A DNA stretch of 11,883 bases from DATJYV01 sp035499415 (lineage in GTDB: Bacteria > Bacteroidota > Ignavibacteria > UBA10030). Below the pieces are notes generated by a model. That model saw only the letters and a program-made list of their open reading frames with translations. It ran no database searches and was not told the origin of the DNA. This document shows, one piece after another, positions 1 to 7,763 of this stretch. The stretch is from assembly GCA_035499415.1 (NCBI GenBank), contig DATJYV010000118.1, positions 1 to 11,883 on the forward strand, read 5' to 3'. Every line of letters begins with the position of its first letter. The stretch's first letter is position 1. A program made the position numbers and the translations under genes.

Positions 1-1
1 C

Positions 2-208
2 GTCCTGACGGTCCTCACCCTCTTTGGCGGCTGGCTCAGCTCCTCATTCTACCTGAGGCAACGATCGGTCTATCCGCTGGCATTGGCGCACGCCGCACTC
101 GCGGCGGTGACGTACTGCGCTCTCCCGCACGCATGGCATCATGGTTTCAGAGTGGGAATGCAGTATTATCTTTACGCACCGTCGCCGCTCGACAGCTGTG
201 CGCCGTAG
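2..208 (+). CDS. C-terminal fragment of a probable CPBP/CAAX-type intramembrane protease
   Basis: An open frame enters from the left edge and stops at TAG 206-208, leaving 68 codons. The translation begins VLTVLTLFGGWLSSSFYLRQ and continues RSVYPLALAHAALAA, then HGFRVGMQYYLY. The pattern 'YLR..S.YPLALAHA' resembles the last conserved helix of CPBP (type II CAAX, Abi) intramembrane metalloproteases, where the histidine belongs to the membrane-embedded active site. Two hydrophobic stretches (about residues 1-18 and 24-41) fit membrane helices. The upstream catalytic EExxxR motif lies outside the window, so the family call rests on this tail only. The other two frames over the same stretch give basic, low-complexity translations and look non-coding. 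It could instead be another polytopic membrane protein. Confidence 0.5.
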   Translation, partial: VLTVLTLFGGWLSSSFYLRQRSVYPLALAHAALAAVTYCALPHAWHHGFRVGMQYYLYAPSPLDSCAP

Positions 209-548
209 TCGAGCGTTGAGGGGGGAAAAGCGAAGTTCGAGGGGTAGAAATGCGGGGGAACCAAATCAGAAATTCAAGCCCAGCATCGGGATGAATTCAT
301 GCTTTGGACCAGGTTCGGATGGACAGCCCCCTCCCGTGTAACCGACCGATTTTGATTTTAGGCAAACTTACTTATTTTGTTTCAAAAGAGGCCGTTTTAC
401 GGAGGGGAGGCAAATGGCTTCACCCGCCTGAAAGTTTTTCGGAGCCCGTCATACTGTACCTGAAGCAGGCACTGGCGGACCGATTGTTCGAGAAGCAACA
501 AGCTCCGCAACTCACGTGCTGCGACCATTTTGAATTCTTGGAGGGGCC
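209..548. other. Intergenic region upstream of the T9SS cargo gene
   Basis: These 340 bp lie between the protease-like fragment and the secreted repeat protein. The first half is G-rich (several runs of 4-6 G), with no convincing hairpin or T-tract that would terminate the upstream gene. An AT-rich patch at about 345-390 holds the candidate promoter listed separately. If that promoter is used, the mRNA leader of the next gene would be about 160 nt. The short open frames here have no ribosome site or recognisable product, and I see no RNA gene. Confidence 0.6.
351..379 (+). promoter_or_regulatory. Candidate Bacteroidota-type promoter for the T9SS cargo gene
   Basis: TTTG at 351-354 is followed after 17 nt by TTATTTTG at 372-379. 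This resembles the Bacteroidota -33 TTTG / -7 TAnnTTTG pattern, with one mismatch among the six conserved -7 positions. It sits in the only AT-rich patch of the gap. It is a pattern match only; no start site is visible. Confidence 0.3.
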
Positions 549-2564
549 ATGAAACACATTTTCGTTCGATGGTTGATAACAGCGATGGCGCTTGTCACTG
601 TTCTTATCGGCAGGGTTTCCGCGCAATGGTCGACCGACCCGACGGTCAACTGCCCGATCTCGAAAGCACCTAACGCACAAGAGTACTCCTGCATCACGTC
701 TGACGGTTCCGGCGGCGCCATTATTGCCTGGGTCGATGGGCGCAACGGCTCCACCTTTAATATCTTTGCTCAACGAATCGACGCGTCGGGGGCTGTCCGA
801 TGGACGACGGACGGAGTTCCCGTGTCACAGCAAGTGGTGTCCACGGCCGGAGTCAGCCCTTGCATTACGAGCGACACCTTGGGAGGAGCCATCATCGCGT
901 GGAACGACCATCGCAACGGCACCGACTTTGATATTTACGCGCAGCGTTTAAACAGCGACGGCGTACGGCAATGGATTTCCGGCTCCGATTCCGACGGTGT
1001 GGCAATTTCGGTCGCATTGAGTGACCAGACCATTCCCGTGATTGCTCCCGACGGTTTTGGAGGAGCGATTATCGCCTGGCAGGACGGACGGGGAGGCCCT
1101 TCGATTTATGCTCAACGGGTCAGTGCATCCGGGGCCGTGCAGTGGACCACGGACGGGGTTCAGGTTTCGACGAACGGAACTTCTCCCGTCATCGTCAGCG
1201 ATGGGAGTGGAGGTGCAGTGATTGCGTTTTTGTCCGCCAATCATATCTATGCGCAGAAGGTCGATAACTCCGGGGTGAAGCAATGGGTCGGCTCCCCCGC
1301 CCTTGCGATATCGACAGCTTCCACCAATCAATCGGCTCCCGCGATCACGTCGAACGGCCTTGGAGGAGCAATCATCGCATGGCAGAATTATCTGAGCGGG
1401 AGTTACGACATTTATGCGCAGCGCGTGGATGCCGGCGGCGTCGTGCACTGGACGACCAACGGCGTTGCCATTTGCACCGCTTACAATTTTCAGAAACTGC
1501 CTGCAATCGTCTATGACGGCTCGGGCGGGGCAATCATCGCATGGCAGGACGACCGCACCGACCCGGCGACTGAAGTCACAGATACTTGCGATGATATATA
1601 TGCGCAGCGGGTCGACTACTCGGGTGCCGTGCAATGGACGACCGACGGGGTCCCCGTCTGTACTGCTGTCCATAACCAACAGCTTCCCGTCATCACAAGT
1701 GACGAGAATGGCGGAGCGATCATCGCGTGGCAGGACCGCCGTGGCGCAGGAACCGGCAACGCGGACATTTATGCGCAACACATCGACCCGTTTGCAAACC
1801 AATACTGGGGAGCCGACGGCGCTCCGGTGTCGTCGCATTCGACGGACCAGACCAGTCCCGTCATCGCTCGCGACGGATCGGGCGGAGCGCTCATCGCATG
1901 GACGGACCAGAGGGACGGCAATGCGAATGTGTATGCCGGCAGAATTTTTTCCGACGGCTCGCTTCCGGTCGAGCTGGCGGCGTTCAACGCGAGCGCACAA
2001 GGTTTCGGGGCCGAACTTCAGTGGTCAACGGTGACGGAAGTCAATGCGGACAGGTTTGATGTGCAGCGGTCAGCGGTCGGCGGTCAGCGGTCAGGGAATG
2101 GCTGGATCACTGTCGCTTCGGTCCCGGCCCACGGAACGAGCGCGTCGATCCAGTCGTACACTTATTCGGACAAAAACGTTCCGATGGGCAGTTATGTATA
2201 CCGCCTGAAACAAGTCGACCGGGACGGGTCGTTTAAGTACTCTTCAATTGTAAACGTTGAAGTCGGCTCAGCGCCGCGGGAATTTACGTTATCGCAGAAT
2301 TATCCCAACCCCTTCAACCCGTCGACAGTTATCAGCTTCGAGTTACCTGTTTCGAGTGTCATAACCCTGAGGATATTCGACCTTCTGGGTCGCGAGGTGG
2401 CGATGCTCGTCAACGATGAAAGGGCGGCGGGGAGCTACAGCGTCAAGTGGGATGCGACGAACGTGGCGAGTGGAGTGTACTTCTACGGGTTTGAGGCGCG
2501 GCAAAATGACGGCGGCAAACCGGGGTCCTTCTCGCAGACGAAGAAACTATTGCTGATGAAATAG
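549..2564 (+). CDS. Secreted repeat protein with T9SS type A C-terminal sorting domain
   Basis: The 671-aa product starts at ATG 549, with GGAGG (540-544) four bases upstream. Residues 1-24 form a Sec signal peptide (charged start, hydrophobic core, cleavage likely after VSA). Residues about 46-468 hold eight repeats of 50-62 residues, each with a GG(A)IIAW core, then a 'D.R.G...DIYAQR(V/I)D' segment and usually '(S)GAVQWTTDGV'. This suggests a beta-propeller-like fold of eight blades. Residues about 471-575 look like a fibronectin-like beta domain (VELAAFNA...FDVQRS...YTYSDKN...YRLKQVD.DG). Residues about 578-671 are the sorting domain, with NYPNPFNPST, the 'RIFDLLGREVAMLV' strand and a terminal KKLLLMK. 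By family knowledge the protein crosses the outer membrane through T9SS and is cell-attached or released. Its ligand or activity is not evident. It is monocistronic and converges on the leftward operon with only 22 bp between stop codons. Confidence 0.93.
   Translation: MKHIFVRWLITAMALVTVLIGRVSAQWSTDPTVNCPISKAPNAQEYSCITSDGSGGAIIAWVDGRNGSTFNIFAQRIDASGAVRWTTDGVPVSQQVVSTAGVSPCITSDTLGGAIIAWNDHRNGTDFDIYAQRLNSDGVRQWISGSDSDGVAISVALSDQTIPVIAPDGFGGAIIAWQDGRGGPSIYAQRVSASGAVQWTTDGVQVSTNGTSPVIVSDGSGGAVIAFLSANHIYAQKVDNSGVKQWVGSPALAISTASTNQSAPAITSNGLGGAIIAWQNYLSGSYDIYAQRVDAGGVVHWTTNGVAICTAYNFQKLPAIVYDGSGGAIIAWQDDRTDPATEVTDTCDDIYAQRVDYSGAVQWTTDGVPVCTAVHNQQLPVITSDENGGAIIAWQDRRGAGTGNADIYAQHIDPFANQYWGADGAPVSSHSTDQTSPVIARDGSGGALIAWTDQRDGNANVYAGRIFSDGSLPVELAAFNASAQGFGAELQWSTVTEVNADRFDVQRSAVGGQRSGNGWITVASVPAHGTSASIQSYTYSDKNVPMGSYVYRLKQVDRDGSFKYSSIVNVEVGSAPREFTLSQNYPNPFNPSTVISFELPVSSVITLRIFDLLGREVAMLVNDERAAGSYSVKWDATNVASGVYFYGFEARQNDGGKPGSFSQTKKLLLMK
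684..1952 (+). repeat. Eight protein-level repeats (GGAIIAW...IYAQR) in the T9SS cargo
   Basis: The GG-A-(I/V/L)-I-A-(W/F) core occurs at residues 55, 112, 171, 221, 272, 326, 388 and 445, giving spacings of 57, 59, 50, 51, 54, 62 and 57. Copy 4 is the most diverged (GGAVIAFLSANHIYAQ) and has lost the 'DxR' turn. Copy 6 carries an acidic insertion with a cysteine (TEVTDTCDD). The DNA of the copies differs mainly at third codon positions, which points to old duplications kept at protein level. Confidence 0.85.
2064..2091 (+). repeat. Four tandem copies of a 7-bp repeat inside the T9SS cargo gene
   Basis: CAGCGGT is repeated at 2064-2070, 2071-2077, 2078-2084 (as CGGCGGT) and 2085-2091, followed by a partial CAGGG. 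Because 7 is not a multiple of 3, three units (21 bp) encode a 7-residue period, giving QRSAVGGQRS. The insert lies in a loop of the fibronectin-like domain, between FDVQRS and the conserved W. Gain or loss of one or two units would shift the frame; three would not. Confidence 0.85.
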
Positions 2565-2586
2565 TCGTTCCCGCGACGTCATTTCT

Positions 2587-3324
2587 TTACCGCTTCAACG
2601 CGGCCTTTGAAAACAGGTAGTCCGGGATCTTCGCGTCAAGTGTCACGGAGTCGATGTAGAATTCCGTTCCATCCCCATCCTTCAGCACGTCTTTATACAG
2701 GATGGAGTTCGCGACCCAGTGGTTCTGAACCCGTATCACCCCTCGGATATCTATCGTCTTTAGAAGCTTCCCGCTCCGTGCGTACAGCTCCTCCTTGAGC
2801 GGTACGAAGCGGGCCTGGTCGACCCATATCCGCCGGTGGTCGTACGCAATGTCCTCCTTCTTCGCTGTGAGGTCGACGACCCACACACGGTGCCCCGCGA
2901 ATGTGTCTTCGGAGGCGATGGCGGCCGAGTACATATTCGGAAGGTGAGGGTCATCCATCATATCTTCGTATGAAAGGTCGGACCCCATGACCGACTGACG
3001 AAGGAGATGGCCCGAAATCATGATCGTCCGGTCGGTTGACGGAGAATATTCCCACAACAGATCCTTCAACTTCAACATCTTCGTTCCCCGCTCCCGGGCC
3101 GGAGCAAGGTACTCCGTGTACGATTCGTTCGTCCCCCGCTGCCATGACCTGGATTCGATCGTCCTCGATTCTCTCGCTCCGTGGATCACCATCCGCGATT
3201 CCGCGATGCGTGTGTCCGAAAACATGTTTTCGTCGACCCTCCTCAGTATCTCGTCTCCCGAAAGAGTTTGGGTAGATGGATGAGCTGAGAAGAGCGCGAG
3301 TACCCACCACGCGGAAAGGTTCAT
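2587..3324 (-). CDS. LolA-like outer membrane lipoprotein-sorting protein
   Basis: The 245-aa product has a short N-terminal signal-like stretch (MNLSAWWVLALFSA). It matches the 'outer membrane lipoprotein-sorting protein' family (LolA/LppX fold) by its motifs: an early DEILRRVDENM helix, GTKMLKL at residues 80-86, a tryptophan-rich strand (LLWEYSPSTDRT), and SGHLLRQSVMGSDLSYEDM from residue 104. Family members are periplasmic half-barrels that hold a lipid or lipoprotein acyl chain. The gene is last in the operon. Its ATG (3324-3322) overlaps the TGA of the upstream permease as ATGA, indicating translational coupling and a shared job with the ABC transporter. I infer that it takes cargo from the ABC complex across the periplasm. 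It is not classical LolA: the size is larger and the setting differs. I see no terminator after its stop. Confidence 0.85.
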   Translation of the reverse strand: MNLSAWWVLALFSAHPSTQTLSGDEILRRVDENMFSDTRIAESRMVIHGARESRTIESRSWQRGTNESYTEYLAPARERGTKMLKLKDLLWEYSPSTDRTIMISGHLLRQSVMGSDLSYEDMMDDPHLPNMYSAAIASEDTFAGHRVWVVDLTAKKEDIAYDHRRIWVDQARFVPLKEELYARSGKLLKTIDIRGVIRVQNHWVANSILYKDVLKDGDGTEFYIDSVTLDAKIPDYLFSKAALKR

Positions 3325-4616
3325 GTCTCAAGTTCCTTGAATAGTTGCGATGTCTGGCGTTGATAAATGCCGACCCCGGACATCGCCGTTCCCAGAAATG
3401 TTGCGAGGACCCCGGGCAGGAATCCGACGACGAACGTGAAGCCGGTGATGCGCGCGCGGATGACGTCGGGGAGCATCATGCTGCTGTCTCTCAGGAGCGC
3501 CCCCATGTCGAAGCCGTGCACCTGCAGGTAATAGTCAATCGCCAGGCCGGCCGCGGTACCTGCCAGCGATCCGATCAGGCCGATCATCAGCGACTCCGCA
3601 AGCATCGATGCGTACACGTGCGACCTGTCCTCGCCGACGGCCAGGCGGAGGCCGATCTCCCCGTAACGACGCAAGCTCCCCGTCAGCCCGGCGTTCCACA
3701 GGACGATGGACATGGCGAGAAGAAAAACTCCCATGATCACGCCGGAAAAAACGTCGATGTAATCCATGTAGTCTGCCAACCCCGATTGGTCCCTGAGCGT
3801 TCCCATGACCGGCGAGAACATATCCGACTTTGTCGGCGGCCGATCCGCGGCTGCCCGATGATGTTCGTTGAATTCGGCCGTCACGGCGCTCGCGCGGTCG
3901 TCGTGATACACGTCGTCTGCAAAGAAGCCGAGTATCTCTCCCGCCCCTCCATCCATTTCGAGCGCCTGCTGAATATCCGAGACGTCCGCAATCATTGTGG
4001 CCTTATCCATTGCGACAATTCCGAACCGGACCGTCCCCACGACGACGAAGTTCGTCACGCTCATGCTTCCATACATCGTTGAGCTGATCAACGTTGCCGT
4101 ATCGCCCGGCTGGATCCGGAGCTTTCCCGCCAGCTCGTCGCCGACGAGAATTTCCCCGTGACCCCGCGGCACGCGCCCCCGGACGATCGCGCCCCGCATG
4201 TTGAGAATCTTCCATTCCGGCGTATCCGGCGAGAGCAAATCCACGCCCATCCCGCTCACGGGTGCCTGTGCTCTTGTCTCGTGGTGTTCGTCCGGGATAT
4301 CCAGGAGGCCCCCGAATTGTATCCGCGGCGTCCAGAAGAAATCAGGGAACGCCCCCTTCAATTCCGCGATGAGCGAATCAATGCCGAGGAGGGCGAGGTC
4401 GTTCGGCGCCTGGTCCATTTCCTTCGCGTACGCCCTCGACATCACGCGGACATGTCCGGTGCGAAAATGCGCCGTCGATTGCACCAGGCTCGACAACGCA
4501 CCGTTCAGCCACGCCTGGAGAAACACCACCAGGAGGACGCCGAGGAAGACGGTGAGGAACGGGAAGAGTGACCGGGATCTGTCCCGCAGAAGTCCTTTGA
4601 AGAGGAACCGGATCAT
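3321..4616 (-). CDS. ABC transporter permease, FtsX/MacB type (second permease)
   Basis: I place the start at ATG 4616-4614 (MIRFLFKGLL, 431 aa). It overlaps the upstream stop as ATGA, matching the other junctions; a longer reading would add 29 charged residues running far into the upstream gene. The layout is that of FtsX/MacB/LolC-type permeases. Helix 1 is at about residues 17-39, followed by a large periplasmic domain (about 40-285) and three C-terminal helices at about 288-310, 338-360 and 390-412. The conserved cytoplasmic coupling segment is RRYGEIGLRLAVGEDRS (316-332), just before helix 3. Such proteins work as mechanotransmission permeases, extracting substrate from the membrane or periplasm rather than passing it through a pore. 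It probably pairs with the other permease as a LolC/LolE-like heterodimer driven by the shared ATPase. Confidence 0.9.
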   Translation of the reverse strand: MIRFLFKGLLRDRSRSLFPFLTVFLGVLLVVFLQAWLNGALSSLVQSTAHFRTGHVRVMSRAYAKEMDQAPNDLALLGIDSLIAELKGAFPDFFWTPRIQFGGLLDIPDEHHETRAQAPVSGMGVDLLSPDTPEWKILNMRGAIVRGRVPRGHGEILVGDELAGKLRIQPGDTATLISSTMYGSMSVTNFVVVGTVRFGIVAMDKATMIADVSDIQQALEMDGGAGEILGFFADDVYHDDRASAVTAEFNEHHRAAADRPPTKSDMFSPVMGTLRDQSGLADYMDYIDVFSGVIMGVFLLAMSIVLWNAGLTGSLRRYGEIGLRLAVGEDRSHVYASMLAESLMIGLIGSLAGTAAGLAIDYYLQVHGFDMGALLRDSSMMLPDVIRARITGFTFVVGFLPGVLATFLGTAMSGVGIYQRQTSQLFKELET

Positions 4617-5785
4617 GTCATTTTTCCCCTCAACGCGTCTGTCGGCTTGAGGTGCGCGATCTTCCTCGTCGGCATGAAGCTGACGACCATCGTGACGGCG
4701 CAAACGAGGAGCGTCGTGCCGATGACCAGGAAGGGGGAGTAGACAGGAAAAAGTTTTTCGCCGATCGCGAAGCCGAGCGAGTCGGAGGCATTGGGGAGGG
4801 AAAACCCTTTGTTCGCCGCAACGGCCAGCAGGGGGATTCCGTACAACGCTGCAACGAGCGCGGCCAAAGCGCTGTGAAGCGCTCCTTCGAGCGTGAACAA
4901 TCCCACGAGTTTCGTCCTCGTCATCCCGAGCGCCATCAGCGTCCCCATCTCCTTTCGTCGGCGCCAGATGGAGAGGACCTGCGTGTCGAAGATCGCCAGC
5001 ATTGCAAGGAAGAGGAGGAGGCCGTACATGATGCTCGCGCCGATGCTCTTCATCCGCACAAGCGAATGGATATCGCTCAGCAAAAACGAAAGGTCTCTGA
5101 AGTTCCAGTCGGCGATGTGTGCCGCCGGCGTCACGCCTTTGCCGAGAACGACAAGAGTCGCCTGGCGGTCCATGCGCACAAGTTGCCGGAAGCGGTCCAG
5201 CGGAATCCAGACCTGGTCGTTGTCAATATCCTGAACGGAAGTGCGGAAAACCTCGGCGATGGTCACATCGCGGGCGTCAAACGTCCCGTGCGCGTCGCGC
5301 CACTGCACCGTCAGCACATCTCCCTTTTTCAGGTTGATGCTTCTTGCCATTCTGCTTCCGATGAGAGCCGGGATGCCCAGGGATGTGTCGCGGAGAAGGG
5401 TTGACGGGATGGAAATGATTTGTTGATTCGGGTCGATTCCTTTGAGGAGAATGGAGCGGAACCGGCCTTGCGGATAGATGGTGCCCCGGGTGATGAGGAT
5501 GGGGGTCGCTTTATGGTCATTGATGAGCGTTTGAAGTTCAGGAGCGGGAACGCCGTGCGCGTCATCCAGCGACAGCGGGTCGAACGGGTCGTACGCCTTG
5601 TTCCAGTATTGACCCCCCGCATAGAGCGCGTCGATCGTCGCGCGCTCCACCTGGTCGTTGAGCCCGTTGTAAAATCCCTGGAGGAAAATGATGGCGACGA
5701 ACGAGAACGACAGGGCGATGACGTTGAGCCACGTCCGGAGTCCGGCGCCGAGCAAATTTCTCAGCGCGAGCGTCAATGTCATCAT
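4613..5785 (-). CDS. ABC transporter permease, FtsX/MacB type (first permease)
   Basis: The 390-aa product starts MMTLTLALRNLLGAGLRTWL at ATG 5785-5783, overlapping the ATPase stop as ATGA. A second ATG directly follows and could also be used. Helix 1 is at about residues 19-39, the periplasmic MacB-core-like domain at about 45-245, and C-terminal helices at about 252-274, 300-325 and 350-371. The FtsX signature RRRKEMGTLMALGMTRTKLV (275-294) and the terminal 'RKIAHLKPTDALRGK' tail are typical of MacB/LolCE permeases. It differs clearly in sequence from the downstream permease while keeping the same topology, so a heterodimer is more likely than a recent duplicate pair. Its own stop is again in an ATGA overlap with the next gene. 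Substrate cannot be read from the sequence. Confidence 0.92.
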   Translation of the reverse strand: MMTLTLALRNLLGAGLRTWLNVIALSFSFVAIIFLQGFYNGLNDQVERATIDALYAGGQYWNKAYDPFDPLSLDDAHGVPAPELQTLINDHKATPILITRGTIYPQGRFRSILLKGIDPNQQIISIPSTLLRDTSLGIPALIGSRMARSINLKKGDVLTVQWRDAHGTFDARDVTIAEVFRTSVQDIDNDQVWIPLDRFRQLVRMDRQATLVVLGKGVTPAAHIADWNFRDLSFLLSDIHSLVRMKSIGASIMYGLLLFLAMLAIFDTQVLSIWRRRKEMGTLMALGMTRTKLVGLFTLEGALHSALAALVAALYGIPLLAVAANKGFSLPNASDSLGFAIGEKLFPVYSPFLVIGTTLLVCAVTMVVSFMPTRKIAHLKPTDALRGKMT

Positions 5786-6516
5786 GGTTTACCCCGTTTT
5801 CCGGAATGAGCGCGTGCGGTCTCATCCTTTGCAACCTTGCCGTCGACGAGCGTGACCTTCCGTCGAAGATAGCCGACGACTTTCTCGTCGTGCGTTGCAA
5901 AGACAAACGTCGTCTGGAGCTCCCGGTTGAGCCGCGCCATCGTTTTCATGATGTGGTGGGAATTTTCGGCATCCAGGTTCGCGGTCGGCTCGTCGGCCAG
6001 CAAAATCTCCGGTTTCTTGACGACCGCCCGGGCAATCGCAACGCGCTGGCATTGTCCCCCGGAAAGCTGGGATGGGCGGGAGTTTGCGCGGTCGGCGAGG
6101 CCAACCCACGCGAGCGCCTCTTCGACGAGCTTTTTCCTGCGCGGAGCGTCGACATGCTGTAAAAGAAGGGGAAACTCGACGTTTTCGAAGACCGTATAGA
6201 CAGGAAGGAGGTTAAATGTCTGAAAGATAAACCCGATGTGCTCGTTTCGGAGCGCTGCCGCTTCGGCATGCGAGAGCGATTCGACCTTGCGGCCGAGAAT
6301 TTCGGCGGTTCCGCGCGTCGGCGCATCAAGAGCCCCCATGATGTTGAGCAGCGTCGTCTTCCCGGAGCCGCTGGGCCCGACGAGGCCGACAAACTCTCCG
6401 CGCTTCACGGAGATGTTGATGCGATCGAGGGCCTTCAATTCGGTCTGGCCCAAGGCGTAGGTCTTGACAAGATTCTCGGTCGTGATCAAGGCAGAATTTT
6501 GTTTTGTTCGATCCAC
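5782..6516 (-). CDS. ABC transporter ATP-binding protein (LolD/MacB-type)
   Basis: I chose the GTG start at 6516-6514 because GGAG (6526-6523) lies six bases upstream, giving 244 aa; a TTG at 6528 would add four residues but lacks a ribosome site. All ATPase motifs are present: Walker A GPSGSGKTT (47-55), Q-loop Q99 in FQTFNLLP, signature LSGGQ (151-155, followed by CQRVAIARA), Walker B ILLADEPT (171-178) with D175/E176, and H-loop H209 in ATHDEK. The length and the 'FQ.FNLLP..TV.ENVE.PL' stretch place it with the LolD/MacB/FtsE class that powers FtsX-like permeases. It sits in the cytoplasm and hydrolyses ATP for the two downstream permeases. A 94-bp gap separates it from the outer-membrane gene; I see no terminator there, so co-transcription is likely. 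Confidence 0.93.
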   Translation of the reverse strand: MDRTKQNSALITTENLVKTYALGQTELKALDRINISVKRGEFVGLVGPSGSGKTTLLNIMGALDAPTRGTAEILGRKVESLSHAEAAALRNEHIGFIFQTFNLLPVYTVFENVEFPLLLQHVDAPRRKKLVEEALAWVGLADRANSRPSQLSGGQCQRVAIARAVVKKPEILLADEPTANLDAENSHHIMKTMARLNRELQTTFVFATHDEKVVGYLRRKVTLVDGKVAKDETARAHSGKRGKP

Positions 6517-6610
6517 GTCATGCTCCAATCTTCATATATTCATTCAGTCCAGAAGCTCCCCCAGGAACGGGCGCTCGTCACTCTTAAGTCGTTTCAGGGT
6601 CTGATTTACG

Positions 6611-7756
6611 TCAGTGATTAAAGACCGCCAGGATTTGAATTCCCGTACCGGCGAATGCATTGGTGCTTCCCTGACTTCGATAAATCAGAAAAGTGTCGGG
6701 ATCCCAGAATCCGAGCAGATAGAAACTTATGTTGTCATATTTCCGCTGCCATGTTATGATACGGTACCACTGCCGGTCTTTCCAGTCCCGATAGACAATA
6801 ACCGAGAGCTGGTCGAGAATGCCGACCGGATAGTTCATGGTGAGGCCGGAGAATCCGAGGCCGTCTGCGGAACCGAGCGCGCTCGGGGGATTGTCGCTTC
6901 GAAAGTACTCGGCCGCAGCATACAGGCCGTTGCCGACGGAGAACGTGTAATCTCCCCCGACCGTCGCCTGTCTTTGATACTGAAGGTCCGGAATGCCGGT
7001 CTCGTCATGCGTCAGGGCCGCTTCGAACCAGGCGCCGATGCCGACATCCCATTTGCCATCAAACCCCAGGCGGTCCTCCGGGATGGTTGAACTGCCCACC
7101 GCACCCGCAGGAAGGAGAGAGCGTATGTCGGCGCGCCGATGATGGTATGAGACGCCAAGCTCGCCGCTCCAGAGCGGCGCCTGCGCTCTTCCGCCGTACT
7201 CGGCCGTTTTCTTTTCCGTCGGAGCGAGTTCCCATCCCTGTGTCTCATCGTTCCCGTAGAGCCCCCAAAGCCAGAAATTCAAGTTGTCCTGGAACGTGTA
7301 ACGGGAAACGATTCCGTACACTCCATCGGTCAACTGGAGCGGGTCGCGCGGGTCGATCCGGTCGAACCACATCAGGGGACGGAACAGGAGAGCGGAACCA
7401 AAGCTGATTTTCTGGAGCCCGATGCGCGTTTCAAACCGGTCGGTTGAAATCCTGAGCCAACCACGATAGAGTTTGATTGTCCCGTCGTAGGACGCAAGTT
7501 CATTCCTCCGATAGCTGCCGGTTGCGAGGGCATTCAGGGAGAGTTCCATGCTTGCATCGAGTCCGTCTCCGATCACCTGCCCCGCGAGGAAGTCGGGAAA
7601 GTATCTCAAGCCGAACCCGGCGTCGTCGGCGTTATCCGTATTACCCGCCACTGATGCGGATGCCTGGCCGTGGAGCTCCGGCGATTGCGATTGCGCGTGC
7701 CGTGTGAAGAGCGTCAGGAGCGCGGCTGCGAGAATATGTGTTGCCCGTTGCGACAC
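6611..7756 (-). CDS. Outer-membrane beta-barrel (porin-like) protein
   Basis: I place the start at GTG 7756-7754, seven bases after the tetR stop, giving 381 aa. The reading frame stays open further upstream, but that part overlaps tetR and is arginine-rich, unlike a protein start. The first ~25 residues form a signal peptide (THILAAALLTLFT...AQSQS). The rest is rich in alternating aromatic and polar residues, with repeated strand-like patterns (YRGWLRISTDRFETRIGLQ, NFWLWGLYGN, LGVSYHHRRADI, GIGAWFEAALTHDETG) and GN/GD turns, as in outer-membrane barrels. A WFDRIDPRDP motif (130-139) recalls the conserved loop of DUF1302-like and related porins, but I cannot name the family with confidence. 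It ends in NH rather than the usual aromatic residue. By context it would be the outer-membrane end of the ABC/LolA-like system: an exit channel, an acceptor or a receptor. Confidence 0.8.
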   Translation of the reverse strand: MSQRATHILAAALLTLFTRHAQSQSPELHGQASASVAGNTDNADDAGFGLRYFPDFLAGQVIGDGLDASMELSLNALATGSYRRNELASYDGTIKLYRGWLRISTDRFETRIGLQKISFGSALLFRPLMWFDRIDPRDPLQLTDGVYGIVSRYTFQDNLNFWLWGLYGNDETQGWELAPTEKKTAEYGGRAQAPLWSGELGVSYHHRRADIRSLLPAGAVGSSTIPEDRLGFDGKWDVGIGAWFEAALTHDETGIPDLQYQRQATVGGDYTFSVGNGLYAAAEYFRSDNPPSALGSADGLGFSGLTMNYPVGILDQLSVIVYRDWKDRQWYRIITWQRKYDNISFYLLGFWDPDTFLIYRSQGSTNAFAGTGIQILAVFNH

Positions 7757-7763
7757 GCGCCTT

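Noticed and set aside
304..552. 82-codon plus-strand open frame upstream of the T9SS gene
   Set aside because: It has no ribosome site or domain, spans the candidate promoter, and overlaps the real start codon.
948..2000. 350-codon minus-strand open frame antisense to the T9SS cargo
   Set aside because: Its apparent repeats (e.g. LPCDD) mirror the sense-strand repeats. It is rich in Arg, Asp and Gly without a fold pattern, and the sense frame has signal peptide and sorting domain.
6518..6535. Five-residue minus-strand open frame (MKIGA) directly before the ATPase GTG, containing its GGAG
   Set aside because: It could be a coupling leader peptide, but six codons arise easily by chance and no ribosome site precedes it.
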